This document shows, piece by piece, positions 25,669-35,292 of a stretch of 64,000 nt of DNA (its first letter is position 1; each line of letters begins with the position of its first letter). The notes beneath the pieces are model-generated. The model had not been told where the DNA came from and searched no databases. It worked only from the letters and a program-made list of their open reading frames with translations. The stretch is from Nocardioides gansuensis. GTDB taxonomy: Bacteria; Actinomycetota; Actinomycetes; Propionibacteriales; Nocardioidaceae. The position numbers and the translations under genes are program-made. The stretch covers positions 124,001 to 188,000 of the forward strand of contig NZ_QDGZ01000001.1 in the NCBI RefSeq assembly GCF_003076135.1, read 5' to 3'.

Positions 25669-27360
25669 ATGAATCTGACGGACACCGCGGACCTCTGGTG
25701 GAAGACGGCGGTCATCTACTGCGCGGACGTGCAGACGTTCCTCGACCTCGATCGCGACGGCCACGGCGACCTGCGGGGCATGCAGCACCGGGTCGACTAC
25801 CTCGCCGAGCTGGGCATCACCTGCCTGTGGCTGATGCCGTTCTACCCGACGACCGACAAGGACGACGGCTACGACGTCACCGACTTCTACGGCGTCGACC
25901 CGCGCGTCGGGTCCGCCGGTGACTTCGTCGAGCTCGTGCACACCTGCCGCTCCCGGGGCATCCGCGTCATCGTCGACCTGGTCATGAACCACACCTCGGA
26001 GAGGCACCCGTGGTTCGTGGAGGCGCGGAAGAGCCCCGACAACCCGATGCGCCACTGGTATGTCTGGCGCGGCTCGACGCCCCCCGACACGTCCAAGCAG
26101 GTGGTCTTCCCCGACGTCGAGGACAGCATCTGGGAGCTCGACGAGCGCACGGGCGAGTACTACCTGCACAACTTCTACAAGACCCAGCCGGACCTCAACC
26201 TCGCCAACCCGGAGGTGCGCGACGAGGTGGTGCGCACGATGGGCTACTGGCTCCAGCTGGGCGTCTCGGGCTTCCGGGTGGACGCCATCCCGTTCATGTT
26301 CCAGGTCGACCAGCTGCCGAAGCGGGAGCGGCGGTTCCCCGACTTCGACACCCACGCCTATCTCCGCTCGCTGCGCTCGCAGTCCGGCCGGCGCGTCGGT
26401 GACTCGATCCTGCTCGGCGAGAACAACCTCCCCTACGAGGAGCAGCGGCAGTTCTTCGGCGGGGGCGACGGCGACGAGCTCACCGTGCAGTTCGACTTCA
26501 TCGGGATGCAGGCCACGTGGCTCTCCCTCGCCCGGGGCGACTGCCGGCCGCTCGCCGACGCCCTGCGCCAGCGGCCGCCGGTCGACCCGTCGAGCCAGTG
26601 GGGCAACTTCCTGCGCAACCACGACGAGCTCACCCTGGACAAGCTCAGCAAGCAGGAGCGCCACGAGGTGTTCGACGCCTTCGGCCCCGACCCGGAGATG
26701 CAGATCTTCGACCGCGGGCTGCGACGCCGGCTCCCGACCATGCTGGGCGGCGACCAGCGGCGGATCCGGATGGCCTACTCGCTGATGTTCTCCCTGCCCG
26801 GCACTCCCGTGCTCTTCTACGGCGAGGAGATCGGCATGGGGGAGAACCTCGACATCCCGGGCCGCAACGCCGTGCGGTCGCCGATGCAGTGGTCCCCGGG
26901 CCCGCACGGCGGCTTCACCACCTCCGACCGCCGCAGGCTCAGGCGTCCCGCGGTGACGGGCATGTGGGGCCCCGAGCACGTCAACGTGAGCGACCAGCGC
27001 AACGATCCCGACTCGCTGCTCTCCTTCATCAAGCTGCTCGTCAACCGCTATCGCCAGTCGCCGGAGATCGGCTGGTCCGGCGTCGAGGTGCTCGACCACT
27101 CCGACCCACGCGTGCTGGTCCACGTCCTGCGCAAGGACGAGTGGGCGATGGTGGCGCTGCACAACTTCGGCGACGAGCCCGTCGAGGTCTCCGTGCCGGT
27201 CCCGGGCGTACCCCGCGGCACGTCGCTGGTCGACCTGCTGAGCCCCGGGGTCCCCGACCGCACCACGGCCGGGGCGAGCGGCCGGCTCGACCTCACGCTG
27301 CCGCCCTACGGATACGCCTGGTGGCGGGTGCTGCACGACGGGGAGGTGCGCCTGGCATGA
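25669..27360 (+). CDS. GH13 alpha-glucosidase / trehalose-synthase-like enzyme
   Basis: 563 residues, alpha-amylase superfamily. Conserved regions: I VDLVMNHTSERHPW (about 103-117), II GFRVDAIPF with the nucleophile Asp (about 202), III LLGENN with the acid Glu (about 250), IV FLRNHDELTL (about 318). The N-terminal DLDRDGHGDLRG and WLMPFYP strings resemble trehalose synthase (TreS), but it lacks the maltokinase fusion and other trehalose genes are absent nearby. A C-terminal beta domain begins about 470. GGGAACGG precedes the ATG. The stop overlaps the oxidoreductase start. Confidence 0.85.
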   Translation: MNLTDTADLWWKTAVIYCADVQTFLDLDRDGHGDLRGMQHRVDYLAELGITCLWLMPFYPTTDKDDGYDVTDFYGVDPRVGSAGDFVELVHTCRSRGIRVIVDLVMNHTSERHPWFVEARKSPDNPMRHWYVWRGSTPPDTSKQVVFPDVEDSIWELDERTGEYYLHNFYKTQPDLNLANPEVRDEVVRTMGYWLQLGVSGFRVDAIPFMFQVDQLPKRERRFPDFDTHAYLRSLRSQSGRRVGDSILLGENNLPYEEQRQFFGGGDGDELTVQFDFIGMQATWLSLARGDCRPLADALRQRPPVDPSSQWGNFLRNHDELTLDKLSKQERHEVFDAFGPDPEMQIFDRGLRRRLPTMLGGDQRRIRMAYSLMFSLPGTPVLFYGEEIGMGENLDIPGRNAVRSPMQWSPGPHGGFTTSDRRRLRRPAVTGMWGPEHVNVSDQRNDPDSLLSFIKLLVNRYRQSPEIGWSGVEVLDHSDPRVLVHVLRKDEWAMVALHNFGDEPVEVSVPVPGVPRGTSLVDLLSPGVPDRTTAGASGRLDLTLPPYGYAWWRVLHDGEVRLA

Positions 27361-28313
27361 CCGAGCTGTGCTTCCACTGCTCCCACGAGCAGTTCCCGCC
27401 GTCCCGGCTGCTGGACCTGGCCGTGCGGGCCGAGGACGCCGGGTTCGACGGCATCCACTCCGCCGACCACCTCGCGCCCTGGCGTCCCGACGGCCACTCG
27501 GGCTATGCGTGGGCCTTCCTCGGCGCCGCGATGGCCCGGACCCGGGTGCCCTTCGGCGTGGTGACGGCGCCCGGCCAGCGCTACCACCCCGTCGTACACG
27601 CCCAGCGGATCGCCACCCTCGGGGAGATGTTCCCCGGGCGGCTCACGGTGGCGCTCGGCTCGGGGCAGGCGATCAACGAGCACGTGACCGGGGAGTCGTG
27701 GCCGGCCAAGCCGGCGCGCAACGCCCGGCTGGCGCAGTGCGCCGACCTGATCCGGCGGATGCTCGCCGGCGAGACGGTGGAGTCCCCCGAGCTCCGGGTG
27801 CACGACGGCCGGATCTGGTCGCGCCCCGACGTGCCGCCGCGACTCTTCGCCGCTGCGATCACGCCGGGCACCGCCCGCGAGGTGGCCGCCTGGGCCGAGG
27901 GGCTGATCACCGTCGGCAGCGACCCGAGGGTGGTCGGCGAGGTGGTGGCGGCCTTCCGCGAGGGTGGCGGCGAGGGCAAGCCGGTGCACCTGCAGGTGCA
28001 CGTGTCGTGGGCCGACGACGAGGAGACGGCCCGCACGCAGGCGCTGGAGCAGTGGGCGAGCAACGCGCTGCCGCCGGAGCTCGCCGAGTCACTGCCCACG
28101 CCGGAGGCGCTCGTCGAGGCCGCCGCACACAGCGATCCCCAGCAGGTGCTTGCCTCGCTGGTGGTCTCGGCGGACCTCGACCAGCACGTCGCCCGCCTCG
28201 CCGAGCTGCTGGAGCTCGGCTTCGAGCGGCTGGCGATCCACCAGGTCGGGCCCGACCAGGAGCGCTTCGTCGAGCGGTGGGGGCGGGACGTGCTCCCGCG
28301 GCTGCGCTCCTGA
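27357..28313 (+). CDS. Luciferase-like flavin/F420-dependent oxidoreductase
   Basis: 318 residues, LLM TIM barrel of the F420-dependent glucose-6-phosphate dehydrogenase-like group. Typical blocks: LAVRAEDAGFDGIHSADHLAPW (about 19-40), GVVTAPGQRYHPVVHAQ, LTVALGSGQAINEHVTG (about 94-110), ITVGSDP, and AIHQVGPDQERFVERWG at the end. The family also contains members of species without F420, so the cofactor (F420 or FMN) is open. The ATG lies in the GH13 stop (ATGA), so the sugar enzyme and this one are made together and may act on a common sugar. Confidence 0.85.
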   Translation: MTELCFHCSHEQFPPSRLLDLAVRAEDAGFDGIHSADHLAPWRPDGHSGYAWAFLGAAMARTRVPFGVVTAPGQRYHPVVHAQRIATLGEMFPGRLTVALGSGQAINEHVTGESWPAKPARNARLAQCADLIRRMLAGETVESPELRVHDGRIWSRPDVPPRLFAAAITPGTAREVAAWAEGLITVGSDPRVVGEVVAAFREGGGEGKPVHLQVHVSWADDEETARTQALEQWASNALPPELAESLPTPEALVEAAAHSDPQQVLASLVVSADLDQHVARLAELLELGFERLAIHQVGPDQERFVERWGRDVLPRLRS

Positions 28314-28334
28314 GGCCGGCCCGGGCCCCCGGCC
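28314..28334. terminator. Weak bidirectional terminator candidate
   Basis: GGCCGG and CCGGCC flank a nine-base spacer in the 23-base gap between two convergent genes. Only six pairs with a GC-rich loop, so it is a modest candidate. Confidence 0.35.
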
Positions 28335-28336
28335 GG

Positions 28337-29074
28337 TCAGGCGCCCGGCGCGGTGACCCTGCGGGGGAACTCCTGCATCGCGTGGTCGGCGATCTTCTTC
28401 ATCATGAAGCCGTCCACGCCGCCGCCGATGACACCGCCGACGAGGGGTACGCCGCGGCCGAGCTTGCCGAGCGCCTTGGTGCCGACACCCTTCATCAGGT
28501 TGAAGCCGACGGCCTTGTTGATCACCATCAGGGCCGCCGGCGGCACGTTGCGGAGCGCGATCGTCACAAGGCGGCTACCACCCGTCGCCATGCCGGCCTT
28601 CCGGAGCACCTCGTCGGACCTCGAGCCCACCAGGGTCAGCAGGACGGCGGTGCGGATCTGCGGGTCGTCGACGTCGTAGCCGCGCAGGGTCGCGATCGCC
28701 CCCACCATCCGGGTGGCCTGCACGTAGAACTCGAGCACGTTGGCCGGCAGCGCGACCGGCATCGTCACGAACCCGCCCACACCCGTCACGAAGCCGCCGA
28801 TGGCGCCGCGCGTCATCGCGCCGCGGGCGACCCTGTGCACCGCGGCCTCGGGCGAGCCGGCCTTCAGAAGGGCCTCCTCAGCGACCTGCGTGGCCGAGTC
28901 GATCGGCCCCTTCCCGTCGAGGCCGAGGTCCAGCAGCATCGTCACCAGCTTGCTCATCGCCTGGTCCAGGCGGCCGTCGCCGCCGAGGACGGTGGGGTCG
29001 GCGGCCGCCTCCAGTGCGGACCGCGTGTCCTTCACCTGGTCATCCTTCGGCGTGAACATGTCGAACAGGCCCAT
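28337..29074 (-). CDS. EcsC-family protein
   Basis: 245 residues of the EcsC family. Hydrophobic Gly-rich helices (AIGGFVTGVGGFVTMPVALPA, around 90-110, and VPLVGGVIGGGVDGFMMKKIADHA, around 209-232) are the family hallmarks; they look like peripheral or pore-like membrane contacts more than classical spanning helices. B. subtilis EcsC is linked to the EcsAB exporter, but no partner genes are here, and the function in actinobacteria is unknown. Confidence 0.82.
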   Translation of the reverse strand: MGLFDMFTPKDDQVKDTRSALEAAADPTVLGGDGRLDQAMSKLVTMLLDLGLDGKGPIDSATQVAEEALLKAGSPEAAVHRVARGAMTRGAIGGFVTGVGGFVTMPVALPANVLEFYVQATRMVGAIATLRGYDVDDPQIRTAVLLTLVGSRSDEVLRKAGMATGGSRLVTIALRNVPPAALMVINKAVGFNLMKGVGTKALGKLGRGVPLVGGVIGGGVDGFMMKKIADHAMQEFPRRVTAPGA

Positions 29075-29120
29075 CGGGATCCCTCTCGTTCCGGGTGCGT
29101 GCGGGCGAGTCTCGCACGCG

Positions 29121-29945
29121 TTACCTGTACCCAGCCGGAGTCTGTCGAGGGCTCGTACGCCGCGGCGCGGGGAGCGGCGACCACTGGCCGCGCGCGATCA
29201 GCACCTCGCGCAGCACGTCGGGGTGGTCGGTGATGATGCCGTCGACGCCTGCGTCGAGCAGCGTGTGCATGGTGGATGCGTCGTTGACCGTCCAGACGTT
29301 GACCCGGATCCCGAGCCGGTGCGCCTGGGCGACCACGCGCTCGGCGTACACCGGGAACCGGCCGAGCCGGAACGGCACGTGGGCGAAGCTGCCGCTGGCC
29401 ACCCCGGCCGGCGGACGGGCGTAGGAGCGCGAGCACGCGATCAGCGTGGTGAGCGAGCGCCAGCCGAGCGCAGTGGTCAGCTCCGGCACCTGGCCCTGGA
29501 GGCGCAGCAGCCAGCGGGTCCACGCTCCGGCCACGCAGATCCGCGGCGCCCAGCCGGGGTTGTGCAGCAGGAGGTCGGCCATCGCCACGACCGAGCGCGC
29601 GTCCTTGAGGTCGATCGTGAAGCGGGTGTCGGGGAAGGAGTGCATCGCCTCGGCGAGCGTCGGGATGGTCTCCGACCCGGCGACGCGCAGCCGGCGCAGC
29701 CAGCCGAGGTCGGCCTCGCCGACGGTGCCCGGGACACCCGTCAGGCGCTTGAGTGAGGTGTCGTGGAAGAGGACCAGGTGGCCGTCGCGCGTGGTGTGCA
29801 CGTCGGTCTCGAAATAGCGGAACCCCAGGGCGGTCGCCCTGGCGAACGTGGCCAGCGTGTTCTCCGGACCCAGCGCCATCCCACCGCGGTGGGCGATCGC
29901 GAGAGGTCCGCTCTCCTCGCCGTAGGTCGTCACGTGCTCCAGCAT
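29121..29945 (-). CDS. Glycerophosphodiester phosphodiesterase
   Basis: 274 residues, GDPD TIM barrel. Catalytic motif AIAHRGGMALGPENTLATF (about 16-34, HR and EN), then FETDVHTTRDGHLVLFHD with metal-binding Glu/Asp (about 45-62), FTIDLKD, and WTVNDAS / GVDGIITDHPD at the C terminus. It hydrolyses glycerophosphodiesters to glycerol-3-phosphate and an alcohol. No signal peptide, so cytoplasmic. Divergent from the large NRPS-like gene. Confidence 0.9.
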   Translation of the reverse strand: MLEHVTTYGEESGPLAIAHRGGMALGPENTLATFARATALGFRYFETDVHTTRDGHLVLFHDTSLKRLTGVPGTVGEADLGWLRRLRVAGSETIPTLAEAMHSFPDTRFTIDLKDARSVVAMADLLLHNPGWAPRICVAGAWTRWLLRLQGQVPELTTALGWRSLTTLIACSRSYARPPAGVASGSFAHVPFRLGRFPVYAERVVAQAHRLGIRVNVWTVNDASTMHTLLDAGVDGIITDHPDVLREVLIARGQWSPLPAPRRTSPRQTPAGYR

Positions 29946-30028
29946 GGGCGGCTCGCGGCCGCCCGATGACCAGACCGGGCCCGTGCGCGGGAGTGTTCAC
30001 CGACCCTTCTCCTGGAGCACCACACCCG

Positions 30029-30040
30029 GTGGTCGAGTAG
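30029..30040. repeat. Half copy of the REP-like element
   Basis: GGTGGTCGAGTAG matches the 3' arm (reverse complement) of the element at 30500-30543. The other arm (ctcgagacc type) is not seen within 60 bases, so this may be a remnant. It lies in the 152-base divergent gap before the NRPS-like gene. Confidence 0.4.
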
Positions 30041-30097
30041 CCGCCGACGGTCCGCCGGGCGCCGTCGTTCACCTCGCGGTCGCCCGGGTCCGCCACA

Positions 30098-33000
30098 ATG
30101 CCCCGGGTGACGCACCCCCTGCTGCCCTCGCTGCTCGCCGGCGACCGGGCACCCCAGCCGCGCACGCTGGTCGACATCCTCCGCGCCACGGCGGCCGAGC
30201 ACCCCCAGGCGCCCGCGATCGACAGCGGCGTCGCCGTGCTGACCTACGAGGAGATGGTCGAAGCGGCCGAGACGCTGGCCGGGGAGCTGGCGGCGATCGG
30301 CGTACGCCGCGGCGACAAGGTCGCTGTCCGCGTGCGCTCGGGGACCACCGACCTCTACGTCGCGATCCTGGGCGTGCTGTGCGCCGGCGCGGCCTACGTG
30401 CCGGTCGACGCCGACGACCCCGACGAGCGGGCGCGCGTGGTGACGCGGGAGTCCGGTGCGGTCGCCGTCGTCGGCAACGACCTGGCGGTGGCGGCGACGG
30501 GTCTCGATACGCCCCGCTCGTCCCTCGCGGGGCTACTCGACCAGCGAGCGGACGCGGGCGGGGACCCGACGCCGGACGACGATGCCTGGGTCATCTTCAC
30601 CTCCGGCTCGACGGGCACGCCCAAAGGCGTGGCGGTCACCCACCGCAACGCGGCGGCCTTCGTCGACGCGGAGAGCCGGATGTTCCTCCAGAAGGAGCCG
30701 ATCGGCCCCGGCGACCGGGTGATGGCCGGCCTCAGCGTGGCCTTCGACGCCAGCTGCGAGGAGATGTGGTTGGCCTGGGCCTACGGCGCGTGCCTGGTCC
30801 CCGCGCCGCGCAGCCTGGTCAGATCCGGCGTCGACGTCGGTCCGTGGCTGGTCGCCAACGACATCACCATCGTGAGCACCGTGCCGACGCTGGTCTCGCT
30901 GTGGCCGGCGAGCTCGCTCGACCGGGTGCGGCTGCTGATCATGGGCGGCGAGGCATGCCCGCCGGAGCTGGCGGGGCGCCTGCAGAAGCCCGGCCGCGAG
31001 GTCTGGAACACCTATGGCCCCACCGAGGCCACGGTCGTCGCGTGCGGCGCCTTGCTCGATGGCACCGACCCGGTGCGCATCGGCCTGCCGCTCGACGGCT
31101 GGGACCTCGCCGTCGTCGACGCAGAGGGCAGCCCGGTCGCCGAGGGCGAGTCGGGCGAGCTGATCATCGGCGGAGCCGGCCTGGCCCGCTACCTCGACCC
31201 CGCCAAGGACGCCGAGAAGTACGCCCCGATGCCGACCCTCGGCTGGGACCGCGCCTACCGCTCCGGAGACGTGGTGCGCAACGACCCCGTCGGCCTGGTC
31301 TTCGCCGGTCGGGCCGACGACCAGGTGAAGGTCGGCGGGCGGCGGATCGAGCTCGGGGAGCTCGACGACCAGCTGCTGCGCCTCCCGGGCGTCGTGAGCG
31401 CGGCTGCCGCGGTGCGCTCGACGAAGTCGGGCAACAAGCTGCTGGTCGGCTACCTCACGGTCGACGGGCGGTACGACGCGACGACGGCCGCCGAGCTGCT
31501 CCGGCACCGGCTCCCGACTGCCCTGGTGCCGCGCCTCGCGGTCGTCGAGGACATGCCCACCCGCACGTCCGGCAAGGTCGACCGCGACGCCCTGCCCTGG
31601 CCGCTGCCCCGCTCAGCGGGCCAGGGACGAGGGCTCGACGAGACGCAGGCCTGGCTCGCGGGGATCTGGGCCGACGTGCTCGGTGCTGACGTGACCGGCC
31701 CGGGCGACGACTTCTTCGCGTTCGGCGGCGGCTCCCTCACCGCTGCGCAGGTGGTCAGCCGGGTCCGGGAGCGCTACCCCGAGGTCGTGGTCGGCGACGT
31801 CTACGAGCACCACACGATCGCCACCCTGGCCGCTGCCCTGCCCGGCATCTCGACCGGCGCGATGGCCACCGACCGCGAGGTCGCGCCGCTCCCGCGCAAG
31901 ACCCAGGCCGGCCAGCTCGCCGCGCTCGTCCCGCTCCGGGCGCTGGCGGGCCTGCGCTGGCTGTCCTGGCTGATGCTCGCCTCGACCCTCGGCGGTCGCC
32001 TGCCCGGCCTCCCCTGGCTGCCGGCGTACTCCATCTGGCTGCTGATCCTGACTACCTGGTTCTTCCTCGTGCCGCCGGGCCGGATGACGCTCGCGGCCCT
32101 GCTCGCACGGCTCGTCCTCCGCGGCGTCACTCCCGGCAGCCACCCGCGCGGCGGCAAGGTGCACCTGCGCATCTGGCTGGCCGAGCGGATCCAGGACGAG
32201 CTCGCGGCCACCGGGCTCGCGGGCGCGCCGTGGTTCCCCTACTACGCGCGGCTGCTCGGCAACCGCATCGGCAAGGGCGTCGACCTCCACACCCTGCCCA
32301 CCGTCACCGGCCTGCTCACCCTCGGCAACGGCGCGGCGATCGAGCCCGAGGTCGACCTGGCCGGCCACTGGATCGACGGCGACCTCCTCCACGTCGGCCC
32401 GGTCACGGTGGGAGCGCACGCCCGCGTCGGCGCGCGCTGCACGCTCGCCCCCGGCTCGGTGGTCGGCAAGGACGCGGAGGTGGCTCCCGGGTCGTACGTC
32501 GACGGCGAGGTGCCGACCGGGGAGTACTGGTCGGGCGCGCCCGCCGAGCGACAGGCCGACCAGGCCCGTGGCCCGTGGCTCGAGGACACGCCCGACGGGC
32601 AGGACAGCGCCTGGCTGGGCGCCTACGGCGTGATGGCCTGGCTGATCGCCTCGCTGCCCGCGGTCGCGGTGTTCCTCAGCGGCCTGGTCGTGCTCCCCGT
32701 CCTCCTGGACGCCGACTCGCTCGGCGAGGCCGTGCTCGCCGCCCTGCCCTGGCTGCCACTCGCCGCGTTCACCGGGTACGCCACGCTGGCGGCCATGGTC
32801 TGGCTGCTGGTCCGTGCCCTCGGTGCCGGGATGGAGGCCGGCCACTTCCCGGTCCGCTCGGGGACCGGGGTGAGGATCTGGGGCACGCTGCGGGTGCTTG
32901 ACGAGGCGCGCACCTGGCTCTTCCCGCTCTACTCCAGCGCCCTCACGCCGGTCTGGCTGCGGCTGCTCGGGGCCAGGGTCGGCAAGAGTGTGGAGGCCTC

Positions 33001-34000
33001 GACGGTGCTGCTGATCCCGAAGTTCACCACCGTCGGCGACGACGCCTTCCTGGCAGACGACACGCTCGTGGGCTGCTACGAGCTCGGCGGCGGGCGGATC
33101 CGGGTGGGCCACGTGAAGATCGGCAAGCGGGCCTTCGTCGGCAACTCCGGCATGGCAGCGCCCGGCCGCAAGGTGCCGAAGGAGTCCTTGGTCGCAGTGC
33201 TGTCCGCGGCGCCGAGCCGCGAGCGCGCCAAGGCTCGCTCCTCCTGGGTCGGCAGCCCGCCCACCAAGCTCCGACGGACCGCCAGCGACGTCGACGACTC
33301 GCGCACGTATACACCGTCTCGCCGGCTGAAGGTGGCGCGCTCGTTCGTGGAGGCCTGCCGGGTGGTACCGATGTTGCTGCTCGTGGCGCTGGTCGCCGGC
33401 GTCGGGGCGACGCTGCTCGCGCTCCTCGACGCCTCGCTGCTGCTCGCCGTGCTCCTCGCGGGCCCTGTCCTGATCGCCGCAGGGGTGCTGGCCGCCCTCG
33501 TCACTGTCTCCGCCAAGCTGCTCCTGGTGGGCCGGCACCGAGTGGGCGACCACCCGCTGTGGTCGTCGTTCGTCTGGCGCAACGAGCTCGCCGACACCTT
33601 CACCGAGGTGCTGGCGGCGCCGTGGTTCGCCGCGCCGGCGCAGGGCACCTACGCGCTCAACGTCTGGCTGCGGATGCTGGGCGCGCACATCGGCCGCGGC
33701 GTGTGGTGCGACAGCTACTGGCTGCCCGAGACCGACCTGGTCACGCTGGCAGACGGGGCGACGGTCAACCGCGGCTGCGTCGTGCAGACCCACCTCTTCC
33801 ACGACCGCGTGCTCAGCATGGACGAGGTGACGCTCAAGGCGGGTGCGACGCTCGGCCCCAACAGCGTTATCCTGCCCGCCGCGACGCTCGGCCGCCATGC
33901 GACCGTGGGCCCGGTCTCGCTCGTGATGCGCGGGGAGGCGGTGCCTGCCCGCACGTGCTGGATCGGCAACCCCATCGGTCCCTGGGAGGCACCTGAATGA
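30098..34000 (+). CDS. Pls/PosA-type single-module NRPS with membrane domain
   Basis: 1300 residues: adenylation domain (~20-500; A3 FTSGSTGTPKG ~167, A5 NTYGPTEATV ~304, A8 DQVKVGGRRIELGE ~408, A10 TSGKVDRD ~489), carrier domain with phosphopantetheine Ser546 (FGGGSLTA), then six transmembrane helices in three pairs (~618-658, ~847-908, ~1088-1145) alternating with left-handed beta-helix-like soluble domains. This is the layout of epsilon-poly-lysine synthetase (TIGR02353), in which the soluble C-terminal domains join amino acids without a condensation domain. The specificity residues I read by eye are D-A-E-S-I-G-T-V-V-K (fourth uncertain), acidic at positions 1 and 3, compatible with a basic amino acid. 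GTG 30107, seven bases after CACAAT, is an equally good start. Residues ~135-149 come from a REP-like element. Confidence 0.88.
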   Translation: MPRVTHPLLPSLLAGDRAPQPRTLVDILRATAAEHPQAPAIDSGVAVLTYEEMVEAAETLAGELAAIGVRRGDKVAVRVRSGTTDLYVAILGVLCAGAAYVPVDADDPDERARVVTRESGAVAVVGNDLAVAATGLDTPRSSLAGLLDQRADAGGDPTPDDDAWVIFTSGSTGTPKGVAVTHRNAAAFVDAESRMFLQKEPIGPGDRVMAGLSVAFDASCEEMWLAWAYGACLVPAPRSLVRSGVDVGPWLVANDITIVSTVPTLVSLWPASSLDRVRLLIMGGEACPPELAGRLQKPGREVWNTYGPTEATVVACGALLDGTDPVRIGLPLDGWDLAVVDAEGSPVAEGESGELIIGGAGLARYLDPAKDAEKYAPMPTLGWDRAYRSGDVVRNDPVGLVFAGRADDQVKVGGRRIELGELDDQLLRLPGVVSAAAAVRSTKSGNKLLVGYLTVDGRYDATTAAELLRHRLPTALVPRLAVVEDMPTRTSGKVDRDALPWPLPRSAGQGRGLDETQAWLAGIWADVLGADVTGPGDDFFAFGGGSLTAAQVVSRVRERYPEVVVGDVYEHHTIATLAAALPGISTGAMATDREVAPLPRKTQAGQLAALVPLRALAGLRWLSWLMLASTLGGRLPGLPWLPAYSIWLLILTTWFFLVPPGRMTLAALLARLVLRGVTPGSHPRGGKVHLRIWLAERIQDELAATGLAGAPWFPYYARLLGNRIGKGVDLHTLPTVTGLLTLGNGAAIEPEVDLAGHWIDGDLLHVGPVTVGAHARVGARCTLAPGSVVGKDAEVAPGSYVDGEVPTGEYWSGAPAERQADQARGPWLEDTPDGQDSAWLGAYGVMAWLIASLPAVAVFLSGLVVLPVLLDADSLGEAVLAALPWLPLAAFTGYATLAAMVWLLVRALGAGMEAGHFPVRSGTGVRIWGTLRVLDEARTWLFPLYSSALTPVWLRLLGARVGKSVEASTVLLIPKFTTVGDDAFLADDTLVGCYELGGGRIRVGHVKIGKRAFVGNSGMAAPGRKVPKESLVAVLSAAPSRERAKARSSWVGSPPTKLRRTASDVDDSRTYTPSRRLKVARSFVEACRVVPMLLLVALVAGVGATLLALLDASLLLAVLLAGPVLIAAGVLAALVTVSAKLLLVGRHRVGDHPLWSSFVWRNELADTFTEVLAAPWFAAPAQGTYALNVWLRMLGAHIGRGVWCDSYWLPETDLVTLADGATVNRGCVVQTHLFHDRVLSMDEVTLKAGATLGPNSVILPAATLGRHATVGPVSLVMRGEAVPARTCWIGNPIGPWEAPE
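30500..30543. repeat. REP-like palindrome inside the NRPS gene
   Basis: GGTCTCGATACGCCCCGC (30500-30517) is followed after nine bases by GCGGGGCTACTCGACC (30527-30542): inner arms GCCCCGC/GCGGGGC pair perfectly and outer arms GGTCTCGA/TCGACC almost so. It is in frame and encodes LDTPRSSLAGLLDQR in a surface loop just before A3. The same outer arms recur at 35290-35327 and, shortened, at 43619 and 62898. Confidence 0.7.
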
Positions 34001-35292
34001 CCGACCCCGCAGTCCCCGATCCGTACTTGCCGGGCCACGGCGACCCGTCGTACGGCGTCCGGCACTACCAGCTGTGGCTGGGCTACAAGGTGGTCGGCAA
34101 CCGGCTCGACGGCGACGCGCGGCTCTCCTGCGTCGCGAAGCAGGATGTCCGCTCGATCGCCCTCGACCTCGCCGGGCTGCGCGTCGCCAAGGCCTGGGTC
34201 GACGGCCGGCCCGTGCGCTTCACCCACCGCGGCACCCGCCTCACCCTGCCGGTCACCGCGGCGGCCGGTGCGGAGTTCGAGGTGCGGGTCAGGTACGCCG
34301 GGAGCCCGGGGCCGTTGAGCGTCGAGGGCCACGACCCGGCGGGCTGGGAAGAGCTGGCCGACGGCGTCATCGTGGCGGCCCAGCCGCAGGGCGCCCCGAC
34401 GTGGTTCCCCTGCAACGACCGGCCCTCGGACAAGGCGACCTACTCGATCACGATGGCCGCCCCAAGCGACTACTACGTCGCGATGTCGGGCGAGCTCGTC
34501 GAGTCCGTGCGGCGCGGCTCGAGCGTCGAGTGGACCTACGAGATGACCTCCCCGATGGCGTCGTACCTCGCGACCTGCCAGATCGGCCGCTACGAGGCCC
34601 GCGAGCTCGACCACGGTGTCCTCGTGGTCGCGCCGCCCGACCTCAAGGGCGACGGCTACGACGCCTCCCTCGGGCGCCAGCCGGAGATGATGGTCTTCTT
34701 CGAAGGCTGCTTCGGCGACTACCCCTTCGACTCCTACACCTGCGTCGTGACCGACGACGACCTCGAGATCCCGCTCGAGTCGCAGTCGCTGTCCACCTTC
34801 GGCCGCAACTTCGCCTCCGCCGACTGGGGCGCCGTGCGGCTCGTGGCCCACGAGCTGGCGCACCAGTGGTTCGGCAACGCCGTCACCCTCACGGAGTGGA
34901 AGGACATCTGGCTGCACGAGGGCTTCGCCTGCTACGCCGAGTGGCTGTGGTCGCAGGAGTCCGGCGGGCGCTCGGCCGAGGAGTGGGCCGAGCACTACCA
35001 CGACAAGCTCTCGGAGCTGCCCCAGGACCTGCTGCTCGCCGACCCCGGCGTGGAGCTGATGTTCGACGACCGCGTCTACAAGCGCGGCGCCCTCACGCTG
35101 CATGCCCTGCGCCGTGAGATCGGTGACGACGACTTCTTCGTGCTGCTGCGGCTGTGGGTGAAGCGCTTCTCGGGCCACAACGTCACCAGCGCCGACTTCG
35201 AGGCGCTCGCCGAGGAGGTGTCGGGCCGGCCGCTCGGCGGGCTGTTCGACGCCTGGCTGCGGTCAGAGGCCCTGCCGCCCTCAATCCGCTGA
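33997..35292 (+). CDS. M1-family zinc metallopeptidase
   Basis: 431 residues. Zinc motif HELAHQWFGN (residues ~285-294) with the third ligand Glu in LHEGFACYAEW (about 306). The exopeptidase GAMEN loop is replaced by DLEIPLESQSLSTFG (about 250-264), as in short actinobacterial M1 proteins, so specificity is uncertain. There is a beta-sandwich N-terminal domain (~15-190) and no signal peptide. It overlaps the NRPS-like gene by four bases; trimming of the NRPS product or self-protection against it is a reasonable guess from position only. Its stop codon lies in a REP-like element. Confidence 0.88.
   Translation: MTDPAVPDPYLPGHGDPSYGVRHYQLWLGYKVVGNRLDGDARLSCVAKQDVRSIALDLAGLRVAKAWVDGRPVRFTHRGTRLTLPVTAAAGAEFEVRVRYAGSPGPLSVEGHDPAGWEELADGVIVAAQPQGAPTWFPCNDRPSDKATYSITMAAPSDYYVAMSGELVESVRRGSSVEWTYEMTSPMASYLATCQIGRYEARELDHGVLVVAPPDLKGDGYDASLGRQPEMMVFFEGCFGDYPFDSYTCVVTDDDLEIPLESQSLSTFGRNFASADWGAVRLVAHELAHQWFGNAVTLTEWKDIWLHEGFACYAEWLWSQESGGRSAEEWAEHYHDKLSELPQDLLLADPGVELMFDDRVYKRGALTLHALRREIGDDDFFVLLRLWVKRFSGHNVTSADFEALAEEVSGRPLGGLFDAWLRSEALPPSIR

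Noticed and set aside
31613..33898. 761-codon minus-strand open frame opposite the NRPS-like gene
   Set aside because: Low-complexity Arg/Gly/Glu/His composition caused by the GC-rich third positions of the real gene; no ribosome-binding site or family.
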